Assembly: GCA_021816965.1 (NCBI GenBank)
Contig: JAKAWU010000008.1
Span: forward strand, 1 to 35,425
Reading direction: 5' to 3'
Origin: Thermoplasmata archaeon
Lineage (GTDB): Archaea; Thermoplasmatota; Thermoplasmata; Thermoplasmatales; Thermoplasmataceae
DNA length: 35,425 bases
Shown here: in pieces, positions 15,636 to 22,199 of the stretch
Numbering within the stretch: the first letter of the stretch is position 1
Layout: every line of letters starts with the position of its first letter
Translations under genes and position numbers: made by a program
Notes under the pieces: model-generated
What the model saw: the letters and a program-made list of their open reading frames with translations, nothing else
The model's database searches: none
What the model was told of the DNA's origin: nothing

Positions 15636-15720
15636 GCGGAGGTTGTCGAGTTAGGTCAAAGGCGATGGATTCAGGGTCCATTCCCGCAGGGGTTCGCCGG
15701 TTCGAATCCGGCCCTCCGCA
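15636..15720 (+). tRNA. tRNA-Leu (anticodon CAG)
   Basis: Class II tRNA with a long variable arm. The acceptor is GCGGAGG/CCTCCGC, the anticodon stem ATGGA/TCCAT around TTCAGGG, giving CAG, and the T arm GCCGG-TTCGAAT-CCGGC. The discriminator A is 15720, with no encoded CCA. A TATA box (TTTAATATA, 15603-15611) lies ~29 bp upstream, with a 6-bp hairpin between. Confidence 0.95.
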
Positions 15721-15913
15721 TTATAGGCAACATTTGATTAGGTGATTTTACAGTAAATCATGTGCACTATCATAAAAGTTTTAAAAATAGGAAAAATTGA
15801 ATGATTATAAATGAAGACAAAGTTTAAAATAGTATCAAGGAAATGAACAACCATCTATCGGAAAATTCTAAAAAAGATCAAACCACAACAACATTTAAAA
15901 CATAACAAAATAT

Positions 15914-16246
15914 ATGCATTGGAAAATGTACAATAATAGAAAGCCCTCTGTCAGGAGGAATTACAGAAAACGTTACGATGAAAAACCACAGCATCAACAA
16001 AAAAAAGTTAAAAAACTCGATATGAGGAAAAGTGAAGAATTTAATTACATGCTTTCAAAGATCATTACGGAACTGCCTGACAGTATAAGAGGATCATTGG
16101 CAGGAGGAATATATTCTGTAGCATCCAGACAAGGCATCGTTGAGGCAAAAAATTTTGTCTCCAAAAAACACGAAGAGGGAATTATAACAGAAAAGGTTCA
16201 GAAACAGATTATTTTTCTTTTGAATGATTATTCAACCTATAGATGA
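15914..16246 (+). CDS. 110-aa basic protein of unknown function, paired with DUF357
   Basis: I do not recognise the family. The first ~35 residues are extremely basic and probably disordered (RRNYRKRYDEKPQHQQKK), suggesting nucleic-acid or ribosome contact. The rest is predicted helical (EFNYMLSKIITELPDSIRG, VQKQIIFLLNDYST). No Cys or membrane segment. The 3' end overlaps the longest version of the DUF357 frame by 23 bp, so the two are probably one transcript and may act together. A role with RNA is only a guess from charge. Confidence 0.7.
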   Translation: MHWKMYNNRKPSVRRNYRKRYDEKPQHQQKKVKKLDMRKSEEFNYMLSKIITELPDSIRGSLAGGIYSVASRQGIVEAKNFVSKKHEEGIITEKVQKQIIFLLNDYSTYR

Positions 16247-16541
16247 GCCTATGGAAAGCGAATTGAGTAAGAAGGTTGAAAAATACGTAGAAATTGAGAA
16301 AAAAGCATTGGACAATATTTCCATTTGCATCCCGGACAATTCTGCTCTTTTTGCTTTTGCTAAAGATGCCCTTGAAATGATAAAAGCATACTACAGTGAT
16401 GCAATATATTTCAGGGAAAGAGGGGATTTGATAAATGCCCTATCTGCTTTGAATTATTCCTATGGATGGATAGACTGCTGCGTGAGGCTTGGCGTATTCA
16501 AGACTGATTCTGATTACTCCAAATATACATTCTTCAAATGA
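16224..16541 (+). CDS. DUF357 family protein
   Basis: A small archaeal helical protein (105 aa from ATG 16224; an in-frame ATG at 16251, MESELSKK, would avoid overlap with the upstream gene and is possible). The pattern IKAYYSDAIYFRERGDLINAL followed by ALNYSYGWIDCCVRLG is characteristic of DUF357: a two-helix hairpin with conserved Tyr, Asp and a GW-D motif. Function of the family is unknown. Its stop overlaps the end of the convergent oxidoreductase gene by 8 bp. Confidence 0.82.
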   Translation: MIIQPIDEPMESELSKKVEKYVEIEKKALDNISICIPDNSALFAFAKDALEMIKAYYSDAIYFRERGDLINALSALNYSYGWIDCCVRLGVFKTDSDYSKYTFFK

Positions 16542-17799
16542 CAAGTTCCTCGATTTCCACTTTCCTGTGTTTTATCCCAAGATCTTCCACATTGATTTTC
16601 TTGCCCGTATAAGTGGTAGCAGTATCCATTCCATTCAGTAAAGAGGCCACTACTCTTCCCGCGGAATCACCCTTCATTATTCCGCTTCCACTTGTTCCGG
16701 TAGCAACAATAGTATTTATTGCCCTGAATATGTAATGAGTTTTGTCTATGGTGTTATATGCGTAATGGCCTGCCCAGCTTGAAGTCACCTTTGAGTTTTT
16801 CAGTTGAGGAAGATACTCCTGGGCAACTGGAAGCATGCCCAACTCATAGAACTCCTTCTCTGGCTGTGGATCATCCTCATACGAATACGGTCTTCCAATC
16901 TCATCTGCAGTTGAAATCCAGAATGATTTAGATTTTGGCTCAGGTCTCAGATATATACTGCTGGAAGGCAGAATCATAAACGGACATGTTCCGGGAGAAC
17001 CATCGTATCTTTTCCCAACAAATGCGGATATCTCTGCACCAGATACCTGGAAGATCTGCCTCTTCTTTGGCCTTATGTGGCTGTCAACTCCTATGGGACT
17101 CATAAGATCTGTCGTCCACACGTCAGTGCACATGACATATGTATCAGCGCTCATTTCCCCTGCGCTGGTGTCAAGGGAGCTCACAGTCTTGTCCTGCCAG
17201 AGGAAAGGTTCACCTGGATAATCAAGACGGGTCACTGGGGCAAGGTTGATCTTTTTCACAACTGTTCCATATTTCATATCCACGCCCATTTTTCTTAATT
17301 CAGAATCATAAAAGGAACATATGAGATCAGGCTCAATAATTCCACAGTTTTCTCCTAAAAAAGCACTTTCAATATCTGGCAGTTTCATAAGGTCAGCAAC
17401 ATTTCGGTCAGGTTTGAGGTTGATACCCATGTTTTCAATTTGATTTCCTGATAGAATCCTTCCCTTGGCCCGTTTCATGACCTTCTCTAGGGAGGAAGAA
17501 AATTTGTTCTTTTCACCAAGTAAAAATAGGTATCCACAGGAATCCATTCCCAGATCAAAACCAAGGTCATTCTGGACATGCTTATAGAATTCAATCGATG
17601 AGGATGATAACATATGATTCATTTCTGATGTAAAGGTATCCCTGTAACCTGCAGCACTTCTTCCAGTATTGCCCTGTGCATATGTTCTTTCTTTTTCAAT
17701 AAGGCAGACTGACATATCTGGATTTTCATTTTTTATATGAAATGCAGAGGCAAGTCCAGTAACACCAGCACCAACAATGATTGCATCATAATGAGGCAT
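16534..17799 (-). CDS. FAD-dependent oxidoreductase, DAO family
   Basis: Flavoprotein of the D-amino-acid oxidase / sarcosine oxidase / glycine-oxidase superfamily, 421 aa. The Rossmann motif is at the very N-terminus (YDAIIVGAGVTGLASAF), followed by LIEK, TGRSAAGYRDTF (FAD phosphate region) and the C-terminal FAD motif with VATGTSGSGIMKGDSAGRVVA. The substrate could be an amino acid, sarcosine, proline or glycerol phosphate; nothing here decides. I chose ATG 17799 (MPHYD) over ATG 17823 because it begins just before the Rossmann strand and a TATA-like ATAAATTTAA lies ~30 bp upstream. Stands alone, divergent from the SQR-like operon. Confidence 0.88.
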   Translation of the reverse strand: MPHYDAIIVGAGVTGLASAFHIKNENPDMSVCLIEKERTYAQGNTGRSAAGYRDTFTSEMNHMLSSSSIEFYKHVQNDLGFDLGMDSCGYLFLLGEKNKFSSSLEKVMKRAKGRILSGNQIENMGINLKPDRNVADLMKLPDIESAFLGENCGIIEPDLICSFYDSELRKMGVDMKYGTVVKKINLAPVTRLDYPGEPFLWQDKTVSSLDTSAGEMSADTYVMCTDVWTTDLMSPIGVDSHIRPKKRQIFQVSGAEISAFVGKRYDGSPGTCPFMILPSSSIYLRPEPKSKSFWISTADEIGRPYSYEDDPQPEKEFYELGMLPVAQEYLPQLKNSKVTSSWAGHYAYNTIDKTHYIFRAINTIVATGTSGSGIMKGDSAGRVVASLLNGMDTATTYTGKKINVEDLGIKHRKVEIEELVI

Positions 17800-17981
17800 G
17801 AACAAGTAATAACATGCAAACATTAAATTTATTGTTGAGAGCTATGGCTATTCGTTTTAATTGAGGGAAGAAAGAATATTATTATAATAAAAAACGCTTA
17901 AATCAATAGAATTTATGGTGAAATTGTAAAGGTTATAATATAAAGAATCAATTTCCTGCTATCAATTGGAGATGTATTTAA

Positions 17982-19121
17982 TTGAAGGTACCTGACAGAA
18001 TTTTGATCATAGGAAACAATGAATCAGCCATCATGTCTGCAAACAAGTTAATGCAGAAAGCATCTAAAGGCGATGTTGAAGTTATAGTCCTTGGAAATGA
18101 GAGGAAACTTGAATTCACGGATTCCAATATCTTTCTGTCTACATCATCACTTAATCACAATAATACTTCTAAAAATGTGGATTTCCTACTGAGGCAGGGT
18201 GTAAGATTTTTGCAGGATGATCCTTTGATCCTGAATATTAATGAGAAATCTGTTTCAACAAGGAAAGGTGCTATAATAAAGTATGACTACCTCATACTGG
18301 CTGATCCGTTTGAATCAGACACTTCTTCAATCAAAGGATATAATGAGGATGCAAGATCTGTGGAAATTTCTCAGAAGGCTCTCTCATTGAGGGAAGATCT
18401 CAAAAAGATAGTCAGCGGGGATATAGTAATCTACCACTGTACCAATTCCTCATTCACGTCCACATTTGCTGCAAGCCTTGCTGTGAACATTAAGTCTTAC
18501 ATATCTAGAAAAGAAACCGCAGACAGGCTTAACGTAAAATTTATTTCTTCTGAAAATTCTGTTGTTACTGACAGGATAACAGAAGACTTGATCGCTTCAA
18601 CTCTCGAGAAAAATGGGATACAATTTGTGAAAGGATTCAAGCTGACCTCTATTAACGTAAAGAACAGGGAACTGGAATCTGAAGGTGGTGAATCTATTAA
18701 GTACGATCTTCCTGTTATCTTCCCGCCACATAAATATCGGCAGTATATTGAGAAGTCAAAGATTCCAAGATCTGATAGTGGAAATATAGAAGTTAATGCT
18801 AAAACACTCACGATAAAGGGCCATAATGATATATATACCGTGGGATTCATTGGTTCAGATTATAAAAACAACTGGAATACACTCTATAGTCAGGTTGATT
18901 TCATAACTTCGAGAATCGCTGAAAATTCAAGTTCCTATCCTGAAATAGAAAATTACACCTATACATACAATGATATTCTTGTTACGGGAGATGAAAGAGC
19001 GGCAACAATATCTTATGCTGGTGATTCGATCACAGTTGGAAACGAAAGCAGGACGGACTATCTCATAAAACTTTATGGGTATCAGGCATTCTTTGGCATT
19101 TATGCCCAGGGGTTTCTGTGA
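17982..19121 (+). CDS. SQR/NDH-2-like flavoprotein with degenerate active site
   Basis: A 379-aa protein with the architecture of sulfide:quinone oxidoreductase / type II NADH dehydrogenase: an N-terminal Rossmann strand (DRILIIGNNESAIMSANKL), YDYLILADP near 101-109, a second Rossmann-like unit near 148-166, and a late IYTVGFIG before the C-terminal part. Both glycine-rich motifs are degenerate (GNNESA; HCTNSSF), and Cys153 is the only cysteine, whereas SQR uses two or three. The start is TTG 17982: an ATG at 17972 runs into a stop, and later ATGs cut into the first motif. GGAGAT lies ~10 bp before TTG. It heads an operon with DUF1641 and OsmC, which suggests sulfur or redox work at the membrane. 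Confidence 0.75.
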   Translation: MKVPDRILIIGNNESAIMSANKLMQKASKGDVEVIVLGNERKLEFTDSNIFLSTSSLNHNNTSKNVDFLLRQGVRFLQDDPLILNINEKSVSTRKGAIIKYDYLILADPFESDTSSIKGYNEDARSVEISQKALSLREDLKKIVSGDIVIYHCTNSSFTSTFAASLAVNIKSYISRKETADRLNVKFISSENSVVTDRITEDLIASTLEKNGIQFVKGFKLTSINVKNRELESEGGESIKYDLPVIFPPHKYRQYIEKSKIPRSDSGNIEVNAKTLTIKGHNDIYTVGFIGSDYKNNWNTLYSQVDFITSRIAENSSSYPEIENYTYTYNDILVTGDERAATISYAGDSITVGNESRTDYLIKLYGYQAFFGIYAQGFL

Positions 19122-19131
19122 GGTGAAAAAA

Positions 19132-19614
19132 ATGGTTAATAATAAAAAACAATCGGATAAAGATCAGGTGGAAGAATTGATCAAAGATATAGCAGGCAAT
19201 GAAAAATCGCTGTCATCAATACTTGGAATGTTAAAATCCCTGGGTGATTCAGGAAGTCTTAAAATAATTCAGAATCTAATGGATGAACTTATCCCGGGCA
19301 ATCCTGAAGGTATAGTTCAGACTTTGGACAAGATAGAGTTTCATGAAGGGGGAATCAATCTGGCTTCATTCCTTGTTGCCTTTATGGCATCACTATCAGA
19401 TAACGTTACTAAGGACAGCATTTCTACCATATTGTATAACAGCAATGAACTCTGGTCAACAATGGTGGAAGGGGCTAAGAAACCTGACAATTTATCCTTA
19501 TTTGGCCTTCTGGGTATTTTGAAGGATCCAGAAGTTGCATCAGGAATCACAGTGGTTCTCAATGCATTGAGGGTTATTGGGAAACTTCTGAAGAAAGTTG
19601 ACGCTGGCGAGTGA
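19132..19614 (+). CDS. DUF1641 family protein
   Basis: A 160-aa helical protein resembling DUF1641 (pattern SILGMLKSLGDSGSLKI, then LFGLLGILKDPEVASGI and NALRVIGKLLKKV near the end). DUF1641 proteins are often encoded next to sulfide:quinone oxidoreductase-like flavoproteins and may help anchor or couple them, but no activity is established. ATG 19132 is fixed by AGGTGA at 19121-19126, overlapping the upstream stop codon region. The longer in-frame start inside the SQR-like gene (19075) is unlikely. Its stop overlaps a GTG that could start OsmC. Confidence 0.78.
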   Translation: MVNNKKQSDKDQVEELIKDIAGNEKSLSSILGMLKSLGDSGSLKIIQNLMDELIPGNPEGIVQTLDKIEFHEGGINLASFLVAFMASLSDNVTKDSISTILYNSNELWSTMVEGAKKPDNLSLFGLLGILKDPEVASGITVVLNALRVIGKLLKKVDAGE

Positions 19615-19616
19615 CA

Positions 19617-20063
19617 ATGAACATAAAATTTACTTACGAGAAAGGGAAAGGGTTTATTTCTCATACAGAAGGCAAGGATAGGATCGTCATAAAGGGCCCC
19701 GATTCCACGGACAGTACAACATCTCCAACTGAATTTCTTTTATACGGAATGAGCGGATGCTCGTCCCTTGATATATTCATGATCCTCGAAAAAATGAGGA
19801 AGAACATCACGGAATTCAATGTCGAGATGGATGCAACCAGAGAGGATACAGATCCAAAGGTACTCAGGAGTGCCAATATCCACTACTTCATCAAAGGTGA
19901 TATGTCTGAGGAACAGGCCATAAGAGCGATCAACCTTTCCCTTGAAAAATACTGCAGCGTATCAATTCTTGCAAGAAGAGGTGGCGTTGATCTAACATAT
20001 TCCCTCACATTGAATGGAAAGGATGTCGCAAGCAGGATGAAACCGGATTCATCCAACCTCTAA
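19617..20063 (+). CDS. OsmC-family protein (thiol peroxidase type)
   Basis: A ~149-aa OsmC/Ohr superfamily protein. The two reactive cysteines of the family are present: Cys48 in YGMSGCSSLDI and Cys113 in EKYCSVS, with the intervening beta strand and helix. The family reduces organic hydroperoxides or handles persulfides through these Cys residues. Start may be ATG 19617 (used) or GTG 19611, which overlaps the DUF1641 stop; both fit tight coupling. As the last gene of the SQR-like/DUF1641 operon it may detoxify products of sulfur oxidation, an inference from context. Confidence 0.88.
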   Translation: MNIKFTYEKGKGFISHTEGKDRIVIKGPDSTDSTTSPTEFLLYGMSGCSSLDIFMILEKMRKNITEFNVEMDATREDTDPKVLRSANIHYFIKGDMSEEQAIRAINLSLEKYCSVSILARRGGVDLTYSLTLNGKDVASRMKPDSSNL

Positions 20064-20287
20064 GAAATATTCTTTATTCCATGGCCTGTAAGAATGAGGA
20101 GGCATCTTCCCTCATGTCCCTTTTTATACCCTGCATATGAAACCGCAGAACTGTATTCAACATCAAACCCTTTCCTGAGAAGTTCATTTCCCGCTGATAT
20201 TATTTCATCTTCAGTAACTGTCTGGGTTGACCCATGCTCCTGGATCACTTTCTTTAACATATGCGAGCGGGAATTCCCCTTTCGCAA
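20060..20287 (-). pseudogene. thrC: Threonine synthase, C-terminal remnant
   Basis: The frame from ~20260 to the stop at 20060 reads as the last ~65 residues of a PLP-dependent threonine synthase: QEHGSTQTVTEDEIISA, then DVEYSSAVSYAGYKKG and ILTGHGIKNI, matching the family's end (VxPxSAA-like, TGHGLKD). The PLP lysine and the central ~230 residues are missing. The possible TTG start at 20287 lies in the IS end, so no functional protein is expected. The other end of the gene is at 22020-22154, across the IS200/IS605 element. It converges with osmC, overlapping by 4 bp. Confidence 0.75.
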
Positions 20288-20342
20288 GATAGGGGATGAA
20301 ATCGAGCGAAATACTTATAGTGAATGAAGTATTGCAATACCT

Positions 20343-20765
20343 ATGTCTTACGAACTGGGTAAAGGTTCACATTCTGTATATTCATTATCCTACCACTTCA
20401 TCCAGGTCGTAAAGTACAGGAGGAAGGTATTTGTCAATGATCCCATCGTGGATTTTCTAAAGACAAAAACCAGGGAAATAGCTGAAACATTCAATGTCGA
20501 CATTCTTGAGATAGAATGCGACAGGGATTATTTCCATATGCTTTTCAAATCGACTCCATTACTCAATATTCCACAGTTCATCAACGCCGTCAAGACCATA
20601 ACATCAAGGGAGATAAAGCGCAATTTCCCCGATGTTAAGAAAGAACTGTGGAATGAGAAATTCTGGGCACCCTCATACTTTCTTGCAACATCAGGGCAGG
20701 TTACGCTTGATGTCATGAAAAGATATGTGGATTCTCAGGAGGTAAAACGCAATGAGAACCTTTAG
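20343..20765 (+). CDS. tnpA: IS200/IS605 transposase TnpA (Y1, HUH type) with altered HUH motif
   Basis: A 140-aa single-strand transposase. The family blocks HFIQVVKYRRKVF, LFKSTPLLNIPQFINAVKT and SREIKRNFPDVKKELW are intact, and the catalytic tyrosine is Tyr128 in RYVDSQ. The metal-binding HUH motif, normally His-hydrophobic-His (HFH in this subgroup), reads Tyr63-Phe64-His65 (CDRDYFHMLF). The first histidine would be lost by one C-to-T change (CAT to TAT). The enzyme may therefore be weak or inactive, leaving this copy fixed. The start codon ATG 20343 gives the usual family length. tnpB begins inside its 3' end. Confidence 0.92.
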   Translation: MSYELGKGSHSVYSLSYHFIQVVKYRRKVFVNDPIVDFLKTKTREIAETFNVDILEIECDRDYFHMLFKSTPLLNIPQFINAVKTITSREIKRNFPDVKKELWNEKFWAPSYFLATSGQVTLDVMKRYVDSQEVKRNENL

Positions 20766-21999
20766 GTTCAGGATATATCCGTCGGATGCGCAGATCGGCA
20801 TCCTGAACTCCACCCTCGATCTCTGCCGTGAATTCTACAACGCAATGCTTCAGCAGCGGATATACGCTTACAGATCCGGAAAAAAGGTAAACTACTTTTC
20901 ACAGCAGAATGAAATACCTGGAATAAAGGATATATTACCGGAATTCAGGAATATCCACTCACAGGTTCTTCAGGATGTTGCAAGAAGACTGGATAAGGCA
21001 TACGACAACTTCTTCAGAAGGATGAACGCGAAAAAGAAAGGAAAGAACAAAAAGGCAGGATTTCCCAGATTCAAGCCAGTGGACAGGTACAATTCCATCA
21101 CCTACACGCAGTCTGGATTCAGGATACTGGACAACGGCCATGTATGGCTATCAAAGATCGGTGAAGTGAGGATGTTCATGCACCGCCCGATCAATGAGAC
21201 AATCAAGACGCTCTCTATAAAGTGTGATAAGGTGGGTGACTGGTTCATCACCATAACTGCAGATGAAAAGGAGAACAATCAACCCTTTGAACAGGAAGAT
21301 CATGGCCCGATTATAAAAGGTGTCATGAAAGAAGATATGGAGTTCAGGAGTCCCATTGGGATCGATCTGGGCCTCAAAGCACTCATCATGACAAGCAATG
21401 ACCATCAGATTGAACCTCCTGCATTCCTCATGAAATCAGAGAAGAAACTAAAGAAAGCACAGAGGAACCTGTTCAGGAAGAAGAATGGATCGAAAAAGCG
21501 AACGAAGGCAAAAACAAGAGTGGCAAAGATCCACAGGAAGATAGAGAGGCAGAGGGATGATTTCACTCATAAGCTCTCCAATAAGCTTGTCAATGAACAT
21601 GATCTGATTTCATTTGAGGATCTGAACATAGCAGGAATGGTGAAGAATCACCACCTGTCAAAGAGCATAGAGGATGCATCATGGAACAGGATCATCCAGT
21701 ATACAACGTACAAGGCTGAAAGTGCTGGTGCTGTTGTTGTACTGGCAGATCCCATGCACACGTCACAGAAATGCTCAAGGTGCGGCAACATCAGGAAGGA
21801 TCTGAAACTGTCAGACCGCATTTATCATTGCGATATCTGTAAGCATACAATGGACAGGGACCTGAACGCCGCAATAAATATCCGGAGTGCCGGATTGATG
21901 AAACTAGGGAGGGGCACTCCCGAATTCACGCCCGTGGAGATCAGATCAATACCCGCGAGGGCAAATCATGTCGTTGAAACGGGAAGCCACCTGCGTTAG
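20752..21999 (+). CDS. tnpB: TnpB, RNA-guided nuclease of IS200/IS605
   Basis: A 415-aa TnpB, apparently complete. RuvC residues are Asp205 (IGIDLGLKAL), Glu289 (ISFEDLNI) and Asp370 (DRDLNAAIN). The zinc ribbon is Cys341, Cys344, Cys360, Cys363 (CSRCG, CDIC). The N-terminal domain opens with MRTFRFRIYPSDAQIGIL. TnpB proteins are known to cut DNA guided by an RNA made from the right end of their own element, which favours element retention. All catalytic residues remain although the TnpA next to it looks damaged. The last ~30 codons overlap the presumed guide RNA. Confidence 0.93.
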   Translation: MRTFRFRIYPSDAQIGILNSTLDLCREFYNAMLQQRIYAYRSGKKVNYFSQQNEIPGIKDILPEFRNIHSQVLQDVARRLDKAYDNFFRRMNAKKKGKNKKAGFPRFKPVDRYNSITYTQSGFRILDNGHVWLSKIGEVRMFMHRPINETIKTLSIKCDKVGDWFITITADEKENNQPFEQEDHGPIIKGVMKEDMEFRSPIGIDLGLKALIMTSNDHQIEPPAFLMKSEKKLKKAQRNLFRKKNGSKKRTKAKTRVAKIHRKIERQRDDFTHKLSNKLVNEHDLISFEDLNIAGMVKNHHLSKSIEDASWNRIIQYTTYKAESAGAVVVLADPMHTSQKCSRCGNIRKDLKLSDRIYHCDICKHTMDRDLNAAINIRSAGLMKLGRGTPEFTPVEIRSIPARANHVVETGSHLR

Positions 22000-22015
22000 C
22001 TGGGGGAGGATGTCA
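21860..22015 (+). ncRNA. Presumed omega (reRNA) guide RNA of TnpB
   Basis: In characterised IS200/IS605 elements the guide RNA covers the tnpB 3' end and the right end, with the guide taken from flanking DNA. Here the equivalent stretch is the last ~140 bases of tnpB through ATGTCA at 22011-22015. If the rule holds, the guide would start at ~22016 and match the threonine synthase fragment. The 5' boundary is a guess; no folding was computed. Confidence 0.35.
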
Positions 22016-22019
22016 CGAA

Positions 22020-22154
22020 CTCATGCCTGATTGGAACCATACCTGTAAGGGCCTCAACATCGATTATAAATGGAGAACCGCAATCTCTACAAAGAATTTC
22101 ATTTTGTCCCCTTTCAGAACTGCAATGAGTGCAGATTACTCTTGTTTTGATCAT
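22020..22154 (-). pseudogene. thrC: Threonine synthase, N-terminal remnant
   Basis: On the minus strand ATG 22154 opens a frame of about 45 codons with a zinc-ribbon-like start: ICTHCSSERG, then LCRDCGSPFIIDVEALTG, i.e. CxxC-x13-CxxC as at the N-terminus of many threonine synthases. It runs into the right end of the IS200/IS605 element. With the C-terminal piece at 20060-20287 it accounts for only ~110 of ~350 expected residues. It lies 45 bp downstream of the EF-2 gene on the same strand and may have been the distal gene of that transcript. Confidence 0.65.
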
Positions 22155-22199
22155 AATGGTATAATGAAATGTGTGGTAAGAAATTTTGGGGAAAAATGG

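Larger units (their letters stand above)
20263..22015 (+). mobile_element. IS200/IS605-type element with tnpA and tnpB, inserted in thrC
   Basis: The unit holds a Y1 transposase gene and a TnpB gene overlapping by 14 bp in the same direction. The likely left end is an imperfect palindrome at 20263-20285 (GCGA...GGGAATTCCC...TTCGC). The right end follows the tnpB stop and contains GCCACCTGCGTTAGCTGGGG and ATGTCA (to ~22015), similar to the relic at 97-125. As expected for this family there are no inverted terminal repeats or target duplication, so the borders are accurate only to some ten bases; they are set by where threonine synthase coding resumes. Confidence 0.8.
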
